A DNA stretch of 64,000 nucleotides from Mycobacterium sp. GTDB lineage: Bacteria > Actinomycetota > Actinomycetes > Mycobacteriales > Mycobacteriaceae. The notes below the pieces were generated by a model, which saw only the letters and a program-made list of their open reading frames with translations, did not search any database and was not told where the DNA came from. Every line of letters starts with the position of its first letter. Within the stretch, counting starts at the first letter, position 1. The stretch spans positions 1 to 64,000 of the forward strand of contig JAOPWC010000123.1 in assembly GCA_025965895.1 (NCBI GenBank), read 5' to 3'. A program made the translations under genes and the position numbers. Shown here in pieces: positions 55,844-64,000 of this stretch.

Positions 55844-56656
55844 CTATGCTTTCGTGCGTCCCCGCCGCACATCAAGGATCACCTGAACAACGAGGACGAT
55901 CACCGCGACCGTCATCAGCAACGTGGAGACCGCATACGCGCCGTACTCCGCCCCGCGGCTGTAGCGGTCCGACACCAACAGCGTCATTGTTTGCGAGGTG
56001 CCCGGCAAGTTGGACGACACCATGATCACCGCGCCGTATTCGCCCAGTGTGCGCGCCACCGTCAACACCACGCCGTAGGTCAGGCCCCACCGGATCGACG
56101 GCAGCGTGATGCGCCAGAACGTCTGCCACCAACTGGATCCGAGTGTCGCGGCGGCCTCTTCCTGGTCGGTTCCGATCTCGTGCAGGACCGGTTCCACCTC
56201 GCGGATCACGAACGGCAGCGTGACGAAGATGCTGGCCAGCACAATCCCGGGGAAGCCGAAAATGATCCTGAAGCCGAGATTGTGCTCCACGAAACCGAAC
56301 GCACCGGCCGTTCCCCACAGCAAGATCAGCGCCACGCCAACGATCACTGGCGACACCGCGAACGGCAGATCGATGACGGCCTGCAGTGCGCCCTTGCCGC
56401 GAAATTTGCTGCGGGCCAATACCAACGCGGTCGGGACACCGAACAACACGTTGAGCGGGACCACGATCGTGACCACGATCACCGAGAGCTGCAGCGCCGA
56501 CAGCGCGGCGGGTGTGCTGACATTGGACAAGAACTGCCCGAGGCCGGGCGCGAACGAGCGCCACAGAATCAGCACCACGGGCACGATCACCAGTACCCCG
56601 ATGTACAACAGCGCGGCATACCGCGCCAGGTAGCGGGCCAGCGGCGACAACGTCAC
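55844..56656 (-). CDS. cysW: Sulfate ABC transporter permease CysW
   Basis: One of two membrane subunits of the sulfate importer, 270 residues, about six hydrophobic helices. The EAA-type coupling loop [20 protein letters not shown] is clear. Typical family parts are [20 protein letters not shown] and [20 protein letters not shown]. The GTG at 56656 overlaps the cysT TGA (GTGA), which is why it is chosen over the longer open frame. Confidence 0.95.
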   Translation of the reverse strand: MTLSPLARYLARYAALLYIGVLVIVPVVLILWRSFAPGLGQFLSNVSTPAALSALQLSVIVVTIVVPLNVLFGVPTALVLARSKFRGKGALQAVIDLPFAVSPVIVGVALILLWGTAGAFGFVEHNLGFRIIFGFPGIVLASIFVTLPFVIREVEPVLHEIGTDQEEAAATLGSSWWQTFWRITLPSIRWGLTYGVVLTVARTLGEYGAVIMVSSNLPGTSQTMTLLVSDRYSRGAEYGAYAVSTLLMTVAVIVLVVQVILDVRRGRTKA

Positions 56657-57537
56657 TTCGCGAGCTCCTCCCGCTTGGCGGCCCGCGACCCCAGGGCCCG
56701 AAGGATGAACAACACCAGGAACGAGATCACCAGCAGCACAATCGAGATGGCAGCGGCACCGGTGCGGTCGTCGTTTTCGATCAACGTCCGAATCCACTGC
56801 GACGACACCTCAGTCTCGCCCGGCACCGCGCCGCCGATCAAGACCACGGACCCGAATTCGCCGATCGCGCGCGCGAACGCCAGCCCGGCGCCGGACAGCA
56901 ACGCCGGCGTGAGCGCGGGCAGGATGATCGTGGTGAAGACGATCCAGTTGTTGGCTCCCAGCGACGCGGCTGCCTGCTCAGCCTCGCGGTCGACTTCCAG
57001 CAGCACCGGCTGAACAGCCCGCACCACGAAGGGCAACGTGACGAACAGCAAAGCGATGCCGACGCCGTAGGGCGTGTGCTGCAGATGGATGTCGACCGGG
57101 CTGGTCGGCCCGTAGAGCGCCAACAGCACCACGCTGGCCACGATCGTCGGCAGAGCGAAGGGCAGGTCGATGACCGCGTCGATGATCCGCTTTCCGGGAA
57201 AGTCGTCCCTAACCAGCACCCAGGCCACCAGCAGCCCGAAGGCCATGTTGATCACCGTCACCGCGGCCGAGATGGTCGCCGTCACGCGGAAGGAGTCGAT
57301 CGCCGACGGCGAAGTGATGGCGGCGACGAACGCCGACCAGCCGCCCTTGGCGGATTGCCAGACGATCGCCGCCAGTGGCAGCAGCACGATCACCGACAGC
57401 CATAACGTGGCCACGCCGACGCGCAGTGAGGTGGCGCCGCGGCGGACACCGAACGAGGCGCCCGACGGGTGTCTCGGTTCGGGTTCGGTGATCTCGGGCC
57501 TGATAGCCTCTGGGTTCGGTTCGACGGCAGCTGTCAT
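56653..57537 (-). CDS. cysT: Sulfate ABC transporter permease CysT
   Basis: The partner permease of CysW, 294 residues with six membrane helices. The coupling loop EQAAASLGANNWIVFTTIIL and family segments DLPFALPTIVASVVLLALYG and FARAIGEFGSVVLIGGAVPG are present. The ATG at 57537 overlaps the subI TGA (ATGA), so it is coupled to it. An N-terminal extension of about 35 residues rich in Pro/Glu precedes the first helix, as usual in mycobacteria. Confidence 0.95.
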   Translation of the reverse strand: MTAAVEPNPEAIRPEITEPEPRHPSGASFGVRRGATSLRVGVATLWLSVIVLLPLAAIVWQSAKGGWSAFVAAITSPSAIDSFRVTATISAAVTVINMAFGLLVAWVLVRDDFPGKRIIDAVIDLPFALPTIVASVVLLALYGPTSPVDIHLQHTPYGVGIALLFVTLPFVVRAVQPVLLEVDREAEQAAASLGANNWIVFTTIILPALTPALLSGAGLAFARAIGEFGSVVLIGGAVPGETEVSSQWIRTLIENDDRTGAAAISIVLLVISFLVLFILRALGSRAAKREELAK

Positions 57538-58595
57538 CCGGTGGCCTGCTTGTAGATTTTCGTGATGCTTCCGTTGTCCTTGTCAAACAACTGCGGGTCC
57601 ACGATGTTCCATCCGCCGAGGTCGGCGATCGTCCACAGCTTCTGCGGCGTCGGGAAGTCGGTCGCGAAGTTAGCCGCCACCCCGGGGTCGACGGGCCGGA
57701 ACCCGGCCTGCGCCCACAACTTCTGGGCGTCGGTGGTGTAGAGGTAGTTTTTGAACGCTGTTGCCTTGTCGAGGTGCTGGCTGGTGCTGACAACGGCGAC
57801 CGGGTTCTCGATCTTGAAGGTCTGCGGCGGCGTGATGTGTTCGATCGGCTTGCCCTGGCGCTCGGTGTTGATCGCCTCGTTTTCGTAGCTGATCAGCACG
57901 TCACCGCTGCCCTGGACGAATACGTCGGTCGCTTCGCGGCCGGAGCCCGGGCGAAGCTTCACGTGCTCGGTGACCAGCTTTTCGACGAAGTCCTGCCCGG
58001 CCTGCGGGTTCTGCCCGCCGTTGCTTTTGGCCGCGTAGGGCGCCAGCAGATTCCACTTCGCCGAACCGGAGCTCAGCGGGCTCGGGGTGATGACCTCCAC
58101 TCCGGGCCGCAGCAGGTCGTCCCAATCTTTGATGTTCTTCGGGTTGCCCTTGCGAACCGCGAGAGTCACCACAGAACCGAACGGGATGCCCTTGGTGGCG
58201 TCCGTGTTCCAGTTCTGCGAAACCTTGCCGGCCTTCACCAGCCGGGTGACGTCGGGTTCGACTGAGAAGTTGACGATGTCGGCGGGCTTGCCGTCGACGA
58301 CCGCCCGTGACTGGTCGCCCGACGCACCGTAGGAGGTGGTGACCGCGACGCCTTTGCCCTCTGGCGTGCCGGCGAACGCGGGGATGACCCTGCTCCAGCC
58401 CGGCTCGGGAGCGGAGTACGCCACCAGCGTCAGCGTGGTGTTGGCCCCCTGCTGGCCGGTACCGCCGGCCACGTCGCTGGAGCCGCCGCCGCAGGCGGCC
58501 AGCACGGCAGCCGTCAAGGCGACCGCGGTCGCGGCGCGCCCGCGATGAGTGCTTGTGCGCAGAACATCACGCCGGGGCTTACGAATCGTATACAT
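57534..58595 (-). CDS. subI: Sulfate-binding lipoprotein SubI
   Basis: The extracytoplasmic sulfate receptor, 353 residues. The signal ends in the lipobox LAAC with the lipidated Cys at residue 35. The binding fold is recognisable by LTLVAYSAPEPGWSRVIPAF, TTSYGASGDQSRAVVDGKPA and LLAPYAAKSNGGQNPQAGQD, and the periplasmic-type LISYENEAI. The ATG at 58595 is used; no ideal ribosome-binding site was noted. A cysteine-rich leader ORF with its own promoter lies 117 nt upstream. Confidence 0.93.
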   Translation of the reverse strand: MYTIRKPRRDVLRTSTHRGRAATAVALTAAVLAACGGGSSDVAGGTGQQGANTTLTLVAYSAPEPGWSRVIPAFAGTPEGKGVAVTTSYGASGDQSRAVVDGKPADIVNFSVEPDVTRLVKAGKVSQNWNTDATKGIPFGSVVTLAVRKGNPKNIKDWDDLLRPGVEVITPSPLSSGSAKWNLLAPYAAKSNGGQNPQAGQDFVEKLVTEHVKLRPGSGREATDVFVQGSGDVLISYENEAINTERQGKPIEHITPPQTFKIENPVAVVSTSQHLDKATAFKNYLYTTDAQKLWAQAGFRPVDPGVAANFATDFPTPQKLWTIADLGGWNIVDPQLFDKDNGSITKIYKQATG

Positions 58596-58713
58596 GAAGG
58601 ACCTTTCGGTGGGGAAGGCAGCAGGGCAGGCCCCGTGCCACGGAAAGGCGATCGGTCATTATCCGAGTGGATTGACAACCACCAGCTACACCAAACCGCG
58701 GACGGGAATGGAG

Positions 58714-58806
58714 TCAGCGACAACAGTGCACGTCAGCAACAGCGCAATCACCCACGGCAATGAGCGCCAGAATATGGCAGCCCTTGTTGCCGGTCTCTGT
58801 TTGCAT
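58714..58806 (-). CDS. Leaderless cysteine-containing leader peptide of subI-cysTWA
   Basis: A 30-codon frame starts MQTETGNKGCHILALI and ends DVHCCR before the stop, with four Cys codons including a Cys-Cys pair near the end. A -10 TAGGCT (58814-58819 on this strand) is followed by exactly 7 nt and then the ATG, so transcription should start on the ATG itself (leaderless). It stops 118 nt before subI, nearly the same spacing as the sirA leader. By analogy with described mycobacterial polycysteine attenuators it should sense Cys-tRNA. Confidence 0.72.
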   Translation of the reverse strand: MQTETGNKGCHILALIAVGDCAVADVHCCR

Positions 58807-58813
58807 GGCGCGA

Positions 58814-58819
58814 AGCCTA
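58814..58819 (-). promoter_or_regulatory. -10 box for the leaderless subI leader transcript
   Basis: TAGGCT fits the TANNNT -10 consensus of mycobacteria. It ends 7 nt before the leader ATG, so the transcription and translation start coincide. No clear -35 is needed or seen. Confidence 0.6.
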
Positions 58820-58850
58820 ACAGAGTGTCAGAGGCCCAACTTGTCGTGTG

Positions 58851-58937
58851 CTAGTGGGTGACCAGCCAGGTCACGATGACCAGCAGCACCAGAATGACGA
58901 GCACCAGCGTGACACGAGACTTGGGCAGACCGCTCAT
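58851..58937 (-). CDS. 28-residue single-span membrane microprotein
   Basis: The ATG at 58937 overlaps the stop of the upstream 64-residue gene (ATGA), so it is translationally coupled. The peptide MSGLPKSRVTLVLVILVLLV, then IVTWLVTH, is a basic start followed by one long hydrophobic helix. No family is known. It looks real because the overlap is precise and the frame is a complete transmembrane segment. Confidence 0.6.
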   Translation of the reverse strand: MSGLPKSRVTLVLVILVLLVIVTWLVTH

Positions 58938-59128
58938 GACCCGTTCGGATCACCGTGGCGCGCCCGCTGCAGCAGCCGGATCCCTTGGCCCAGCGCCCCA
59001 TCGAGCACCACCGCGGTCCCGTACGCCAGGACCAGCACCACCGGCATGACGACGATGGTCTGCAAGACAAAGCCCAGGCCCGACAGCCACAGCTCGACGC
59101 TGTCCCACCAACTGAGAAAACCGGCCAT
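58934..59128 (-). CDS. Small conserved membrane protein (Rv2401A-like)
   Basis: A 64-residue protein with an N-terminal amphipathic start (MAGFLSWWDSVELWLSGLGF) and a hydrophobic segment (LQTIVVMPVVLVLAYGTAVV), then a basic tail QRARHGDPNGS. It matches a small mycobacterial membrane protein known at this locus; function is unknown. It overlaps the 28-residue membrane microprotein by 4 nt to form a two-gene mini-operon. Confidence 0.72.
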   Translation of the reverse strand: MAGFLSWWDSVELWLSGLGFVLQTIVVMPVVLVLAYGTAVVLDGALGQGIRLLQRARHGDPNGS

Positions 59129-59180
59129 CTGGTCAGCCTAGGCGCCCCCGGATACAACAGCCAACGTGCCAGAATGAGGC

Positions 59181-60416
59181 GTGCCGACGGCTGCGGAGTC
59201 CACCACGTGCGTGATTTCGGGAGGTGGGCCCGCTGGAATGGTGCTGGGGCTTCTTCTGGCCCGCGCCGGGGTGCCGGTCACCGTGATGGAAAAGCACGCC
59301 GACTTCCTGCGTGACTTCCGCGGCGACACTGTGCATGCGAGCACACTGCGGCTGCTCGACGAACTGGGACTGGGCGACCAGTTCGCCAAGGTGCCCCACC
59401 GGGTGATCGAGTCGATCCACATGCGGGTCCAGGGCGCACCCCTCGACATCGACCTACACCGAATTCCCGGCCCGCACAAGCACATCGCTTTGGTGCCGCA
59501 ATGGGACTTCCTCGAATTGCTGGCTTCCGCAGCGCAAGTCGAGCCGACGTTCACACTGATGCGCAGCACCGAGGTGCTCGGGCCGCTGCGTGACGGCGCC
59601 CGGGTGACGGGGGCGCGATATCGCGACTCGAGCGGCGACATGCGTGAAATGCGCTCCGTGCTGACCGTGGCCTGTGACGGCCGCACCTCGACGTTGCGTT
59701 CGGGGATGGGTTTGCGGCCGAGGAACTTCGGTGCGCCGATGGATGTCTGGTGGTTCCGCCTGCCGCGGCGCCCTGACGATCCGCATGGGTTGAACGGGGT
59801 GTTCCAGTCCGGGCACGCCTGCCTGGTGATCGACCGCGGCGACTACTACCAGATCGCCTACGTCATTCCTAAAGGCAGCGACGAGTCCCTGCGCCGCGAG
59901 GGTCTCGACGCGTTGCGGCGGCAGATGACGGCTCTGGTGCCGTGGCTGGGCGACCGGGTGGATACCCTGGCTTCGTTCGACGACGTGAAACTGCTTGACG
60001 TGCAACTCAACCGGCTGCCCCGCTGGTACACCGACGGGTTGCTGCTGATCGGCGACGCAGCGCACGCGATGTCGCCGGTGGGTGGGGTCGGAATCAACCT
60101 CGCTGTGGCCGATGCCGTCGCCGCGGCGGGCATTCTCGCGGCACCGCTTCGCGCCGGTCATGTCGGGACTTCGGAGCTTGCGCATGTGCAGGCCCGGCGC
60201 TGGATTCCGACCGTGCTCATCCAGGCGGTACAGCGTGCGATCCACGCCCGGGTGATCGCGGCGGCGGTGGGCGACACTGCCCTGGAGGACGCACCGCCCA
60301 CACCTCCGCGGGTGCTGCGCATCCTGAACAACATTCCGGCCCTGCGCACGCTTGCCGGCTGCGCGGTGGCGATCGGCCCGCTGCCCGAACACGCGCCGGC
60401 GTTCGCGCGGCGATGA
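59181..60416 (+). CDS. FAD-dependent monooxygenase
   Basis: A 411-residue flavin hydroxylase of the PheA/UbiH type. The FAD Rossmann motif is GGGPAG, followed by the acidic VTVMEKH. The second FAD motif GDAAHAMSPVGGVGINLAVA is intact. A substrate domain with RLPRRPDDPHGLNGV lies between. No NADPH-specific feature decides the substrate, which is unknown. It starts with GTG at 59181 and is divergent from the membrane mini-operon by about 50 bp. The trehalase follows after 65 bp. Confidence 0.85.
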   Translation: MPTAAESTTCVISGGGPAGMVLGLLLARAGVPVTVMEKHADFLRDFRGDTVHASTLRLLDELGLGDQFAKVPHRVIESIHMRVQGAPLDIDLHRIPGPHKHIALVPQWDFLELLASAAQVEPTFTLMRSTEVLGPLRDGARVTGARYRDSSGDMREMRSVLTVACDGRTSTLRSGMGLRPRNFGAPMDVWWFRLPRRPDDPHGLNGVFQSGHACLVIDRGDYYQIAYVIPKGSDESLRREGLDALRRQMTALVPWLGDRVDTLASFDDVKLLDVQLNRLPRWYTDGLLLIGDAAHAMSPVGGVGINLAVADAVAAAGILAAPLRAGHVGTSELAHVQARRWIPTVLIQAVQRAIHARVIAAAVGDTALEDAPPTPPRVLRILNNIPALRTLAGCAVAIGPLPEHAPAFARR

Positions 60417-60481
60417 AGTACGTCACCGATGACGGCCTGGTTAAGTAGACGGAAAGCGCGTTCGCGGTCGATGATGGGCAA

Positions 60482-62473
60482 ATGGTCCTGAGCCCGGAGT
60501 CCGCCCGTCGAGCGATCGAACCAGCGTTCGCCTCGACGAGCCCGGTGCCGTACATCCAGAGCGCCTCGACCCGCAACCCGTTTCCGCCGATCGCCGACTA
60601 CGCGTTCTTGTCGGACTGTGAAAACACCTGCCTGATTTCGTCGAGCGGCTCCGTGGAGTGGCTGTGTGTGCCACGACCGGACTCGCCCAGCGTGTTCGCC
60701 GCCATCATGGACCGCGCCGCCGGTCATTTCCGCCTCGGCCCGTACGGCGTGTCTGTGCCCGCTGCGCGGCGCTATCTGCCGGGCAGCCTGATTCTGGAAA
60801 CCACGTGGCAGACCCATACCGGATGGCTGATCGTCCGAGACACGCTGGTAATGGGCCCCTGGCACGACATCGAAACACGGTCACGAACCCACCGCCGCAC
60901 CCCGATGGACTGGGACGCCGAACATATCCTGCTGCGTACCGTCCGGTGCGTGAGCGGCACTGTTGAGTTGGTGGTGAGCTGCGAGCCGTCGTTCGACTAC
61001 CACCGGATCAGCGCCAGCTGGGAGTACTCCGCGGCCGCATACGGGGAGGCGATAGCGCGCGCCAACCGTGACCCTGACCAGCACCCCAAACTCAAGCTCA
61101 CGACGAACCTGCGCATCGGTCTCGAGGGTCGCGAGGCGCGGGCCCGCACGCGGCTCACCGAGGGGGACAACGTGTTCGTGGCGCTGAGCTGGTCCAAGCA
61201 CCCAGCCCCGCAGACCTACGAAGAAGCCGCAGACAAGATGTGGAAGACCAGCGAAAGCTGGCGGCAGTGGATCAACATCGGCGACTTCCCTGACCACCCG
61301 TGGCGGTCGTTCCTCCAGCGCAGCGCGCTGACGCTCAAAGGCCTGACGTATTCGCCGACCGGCGCGCTACTGGCGGCGAGCACGACGTCGCTGCCGGAAA
61401 CCCCGCACGGCGAACGCAACTGGGATTACCGCTACGCGTGGGTGCGCGACTCGACCTTCGCGTTGTGGGGGCTTTACACGCTGGGGCTGGACCGCGAGGC
61501 TGACGACTTCTTCTCGTTCATCGCCGACGTGTCGGGCGCCAACAACGGCGAGCGCCACCCGCTGCAGGTGATGTACGCCGTCGGCGGCGAGCGCACCCTC
61601 GAGGAAGAGGAGCTGAATCACCTGTCCGGGTACGACGGCGCGCGCCCCGTGCGCATCGGCAACGGCGCCTACAGGCAGCAGCAGCACGACATCTGGGGCA
61701 CGATGCTGGACTCGGTGTACCTGCACGCCAAATCTCGCGAGCAAATCCCCGAGGCGCTCTGGCCTGTGCTGAAGAACCAGGTCGACGAGGCGATCCAGCA
61801 CTGGCGCGAGCCCGACCGCGGCATCTGGGAGGTGCGCGGCGAACCGCAGCACTTCACGTCGTCGAAGATCATGTGCTGGGTCGCGCTGGACCGGGGCGCC
61901 AAGCTGGCCGAACTGCAGGGCGAGAAGACCTACGCCCAGCAATGGCGCGCGATCGCCGAGGAGATCAAGGCCGACGTCCTGGCAAACGGCGTCGATTCGC
62001 GCGGTGTGCTCACCCAACGGTACGGCTCAGACGCGCTGGACGCGTCGCTGCTGCTCGCGATTCTGACCCGGTTCCTGCCGCCGGACGATCCACGTGTGCG
62101 GAGCACAGTTCTGGCGATCGCGGACGAGCTGACCAAAGACGGGCTCGTGTTGCGGTACCGGGTCGAGGAGACCGACGACGGGCTCTCCGGCGAGGAGGGC
62201 ACCTTCACGATCTGCTCGTTCTGGCTGGTGTCGGCGCTGGTCGAGATCGGTGAGATCTCCCGCGCCAAGCACCTGTGCGAGCGGCTGCTGTCGTTCGCAA
62301 GCCCGCTACATCTCTACGCCGAGGAGATCGAGCCCCGCACCGGCCGTCACCTGGGCAATTTCCCGCAGGCGTTCACCCACCTGGCGCTGATCAACGCCGT
62401 CGTGCATGTCATCCGCGCCGAGGAGGAAGCCGACAGCAGCGGAGTGTTCGTGCCCGCCAACGCGCCGATGTAG
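60482..62473 (+). CDS. GH15 family trehalase
   Basis: A 663-residue glycoside hydrolase of family 15, matching the mycobacterial trehalase (Rv2402-like) that splits trehalose into two glucoses. The N-terminal beta-domain (IADYAFLSDCENTCLISSSG) and the (alpha/alpha)6 catalytic barrel are present. Family landmarks are WDYRYAWVRDSTFALW, GYDGARPVRIGNGAYRQQQH and EGTFTICSFWLVSAL. It ends 7 bp from lppR (convergent). Activity in this organism is inferred from family. Confidence 0.88.
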   Translation: MVLSPESARRAIEPAFASTSPVPYIQSASTRNPFPPIADYAFLSDCENTCLISSSGSVEWLCVPRPDSPSVFAAIMDRAAGHFRLGPYGVSVPAARRYLPGSLILETTWQTHTGWLIVRDTLVMGPWHDIETRSRTHRRTPMDWDAEHILLRTVRCVSGTVELVVSCEPSFDYHRISASWEYSAAAYGEAIARANRDPDQHPKLKLTTNLRIGLEGREARARTRLTEGDNVFVALSWSKHPAPQTYEEAADKMWKTSESWRQWINIGDFPDHPWRSFLQRSALTLKGLTYSPTGALLAASTTSLPETPHGERNWDYRYAWVRDSTFALWGLYTLGLDREADDFFSFIADVSGANNGERHPLQVMYAVGGERTLEEEELNHLSGYDGARPVRIGNGAYRQQQHDIWGTMLDSVYLHAKSREQIPEALWPVLKNQVDEAIQHWREPDRGIWEVRGEPQHFTSSKIMCWVALDRGAKLAELQGEKTYAQQWRAIAEEIKADVLANGVDSRGVLTQRYGSDALDASLLLAILTRFLPPDDPRVRSTVLAIADELTKDGLVLRYRVEETDDGLSGEEGTFTICSFWLVSALVEIGEISRAKHLCERLLSFASPLHLYAEEIEPRTGRHLGNFPQAFTHLALINAVVHVIRAEEEADSSGVFVPANAPM

Positions 62474-62479
62474 CGCGGG

Positions 62480-63160
62480 CTATGACACGTTCGCCGACAT
62501 CTTGTCGGCGATCATGACCGCCTCGTCGCCGATGTGGCTGCTGCACGCGGTCGCTTCGACGACGATGGCCGACACTGCCGAAAGCGCGTGCTGGCAACCC
62601 CACCCGCTCGCAGCCTGTTGCAGCGCGGTCTGGTTGATGGTCCGGCCGGTGACCTTCAGATCGCCTATCGCCCAACCGGTGACGGCGCCGCCACTGGTCA
62701 AGGTGATCTCTTTGCCGGAACACCGGGACCACCTGCTCAGCGAGGCGTTGACAAACCCCTGGGCCCGGTCGCTGCCCGGGAATTCGACGGCGCTCTGCTC
62801 CACCCAGTGGGCCTTGTTGTCTTTTGGTTCCTGAAGCACCTGATCGCGAACATCGGTCCAGCCGCTGCCCTGATAGACCGAATCTTGCGCGTTGTAAAGC
62901 GCACCCAGACAGTCTGGCCTCGACATGTTCTCGGTGGTGGTCTGCATGTCGCCGGAGGTTTCCACGACGATGATGTCGGAGGTGCCCATGATGGTGTTGA
63001 CCTCGTCGGCGCTCAGAAGGACGCTGTCCAGGCCGCCGCCACGGTTTCTCGCCCCACCGGCGGGGTCAGCCGGTTGTGCGGAACCACCCACCGTGTGCGC
63101 GCACCCCGCGAGAAAAAGGCTGACGGCGCCGCAGAGGACGCCCACCGCCAACCGCCCCAT
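62480..63160 (-). CDS. lppR: LppR-like lipoprotein with PknH-type sensor domain
   Basis: A 226-residue exported lipoprotein. The lipobox LAGC places the acylated Cys at residue 20. The mature part is a sensor domain like the extracellular part of PknH (LLSADEVNTIMGTSDIIVVE, DCLGALYNAQDSVYQGSGWT, GWGCQHALSAVSAIVVEATA), with conserved cysteines that form two disulfides. A ligand is unknown. ATG 63160 is preceded by AGGTGAG; a GTG 9 nt earlier is possible. It lies 10 nt after lepA on the same strand. Confidence 0.83.
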   Translation of the reverse strand: MGRLAVGVLCGAVSLFLAGCAHTVGGSAQPADPAGGARNRGGGLDSVLLSADEVNTIMGTSDIIVVETSGDMQTTTENMSRPDCLGALYNAQDSVYQGSGWTDVRDQVLQEPKDNKAHWVEQSAVEFPGSDRAQGFVNASLSRWSRCSGKEITLTSGGAVTGWAIGDLKVTGRTINQTALQQAASGWGCQHALSAVSAIVVEATACSSHIGDEAVMIADKMSANVS

Positions 63161-63170
63161 CCCGCTCACC

Positions 63171-64000
63171 TCACTTCTTGGCCCGATCCCCCGCGGCGTC
63201 GGTGGACAAAGCCGCCACGAAGGCCTCTTGCGGCACATCGACCCTGCCGATCGTCTTCATGCGCTTCTTGCCTTCCTTCTGCTTCTCCAGCAGTTTGCGC
63301 TTGCGTGTGATGTCGCCGCCATAGCATTTCGACAAGACGTCTTTGCGAAGGGCCCGGATGTTCTCCCGGGCAATGATTTTCGATCCGATTGCGGCTTGCA
63401 CCGGAACCTCGAACTGCTGGCGCGGAATCAACTCCTTGAGTTTGGCGGTCATCTTGCGGCCGTACTCGGCCGCGGCGTCCCTGTGCACGATCGCGCTGAA
63501 CGCGTCGACCGGTTCACCCTGCAGCAGGATGTCGACTTTGACCAGGTCGGCTTCCTGCTCACCGGCCTCCTCGTAGTCCAGGCTGGCGTAGCCGCGGGTG
63601 CGTGACTTCAGCGAGTCGAAGAAGTCGAAGATGATTTCGCCGAGCGGCATCGTGTAGCGCAGTTCGACTCGCTCCGGTGACAGGTAGTCCATGCCGCCCA
63701 GCTCGCCGCGGCGGGACTGGCACAGCTCCATGATGGTGCCGATGAATTCGCTGGGCGAAATGATGGTGGTCTTCACCATCGGTTCGTATACGGTGCGGAT
63801 CCTGCCCGACGGCCAGTCCGACGGGTTGGTCACGATCTTCTCTGTCCCGTCCTCGAGCACGACCCGATAGACGACGTTGGGCGACGTCGAGATCAGGTCG
63901 AGGTCGAACTCGCGCTCGAGCCGCTCCCGGGCGATCTCCATGTGCAGCAGCCCGAGAAAGCCGCAGCGGAAGCCGAAGCCGAGCGCCACCGATGTTTCCG
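63171..64000 (-). CDS. lepA: Elongation factor 4 (LepA), C-terminal part
   Basis: The gene runs off the right edge; only the last 276 codons are here. LepA is a ribosome-bound GTPase that back-translocates stalled ribosomes. The EF-G-like domain V and the LepA-specific C-terminal domain are seen: [40 protein letters not shown] and [20 protein letters not shown]. The C-terminus ends [12 protein letters not shown]-binding domains lie outside the window. Confidence 0.97.
   Translation of the reverse strand, partial: ETSVALGFGFRCGFLGLLHMEIARERLEREFDLDLISTSPNVVYRVVLEDGTEKIVTNPSDWPSGRIRTVYEPMVKTTIISPSEFIGTIMELCQSRRGELGGMDYLSPERVELRYTMPLGEIIFDFFDSLKSRTRGYASLDYEEAGEQEADLVKVDILLQGEPVDAFSAIVHRDAAAEYGRKMTAKLKELIPRQQFEVPVQAAIGSKIIARENIRALRKDVLSKCYGGDITRKRKLLEKQKEGKKRMKTIGRVDVPQEAFVAALSTDAAGDRAKK

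Overview
The window is high-GC actinobacterial DNA, most consistent with a non-tuberculous Mycobacterium/Mycolicibacterium chromosome. From about 11.6 kb to the right end the gene order follows the M. tuberculosis Rv2313c-Rv2404c stretch as I remember it: tldD/pmbA, uspABC, an energy-coupling (ECF) transporter, MarR, lppP, tRNA-Asn, dnaG, dgt, a TPM protein, glyS, smtB-zur, uppS, recO, amiA2, era, a CBS protein, ybeY, phoH, rsmE, dnaJ2, hrcA, hemW, sirA-cysH, subI-cysTWA, a GH15 trehalase, lppR and lepA. This synteny is from memory, not from a search. Two large M. tuberculosis blocks are missing: the mycobactin cluster (expected between about 48.5 and 50.1 kb) and the ESX/PE genes before glyS.

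Region 1 (1-11.6 kb) is a decayed accessory zone. It holds a leaderless MerR-VOC regulator, a family-39 glycosyltransferase, small secreted or membrane proteins and many gene remnants (TauD/TfdA dioxygenase, NAD epimerase, DUF4226-like protein, tyrosine recombinase). An intact CAU-anticodon tRNA closes it on the right. Two degenerate copies of that tRNA's 3' half lie at about 2.75 and 5.3 kb, so the zone looks like the scar of one or two integrative elements that entered at the tRNA. It also holds an unannotated Lys-rich 31-residue microprotein.

Region 2 (11.7-27.3 kb) has tldD-pmbA, the uspABC sugar importer, a fused ECF transporter, MarR, a frameshifted VOC protein, a truncated MFS gene, a VIT-family transporter, a large acyl-CoA dehydrogenase, an SDR without a usable start codon, and lppP with tRNA-Asn.

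Region 3 (27.4-48.6 kb) is conserved housekeeping: primase and dGTPase, glycyl-tRNA synthetase, the SmtB/Zur zinc regulators behind a very readable promoter, decaprenyl-diphosphate synthase, RecO, and the compact hrcA-dnaJ2-rsmE / phoH-ybeY-CBS-era run.

Region 4 (48.6-64 kb) has a carboxymuconolactone decarboxylase with its ECF41-type sigma factor, hemW, then two sulfate assimilation operons: sirA-cysH-chelatase (plus strand) and subI-cysT-cysW-cysA (minus strand). Each is preceded by a short cysteine-codon-rich leader ORF, at almost the same distance (117 and 117 nt between leader stop and first gene). Mycobacterial leaderless polycysteine leaders are known to act as cysteine-responsive attenuators, so sulfate import and reduction are probably controlled together by Cys-tRNA supply. 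The window ends inside lepA.
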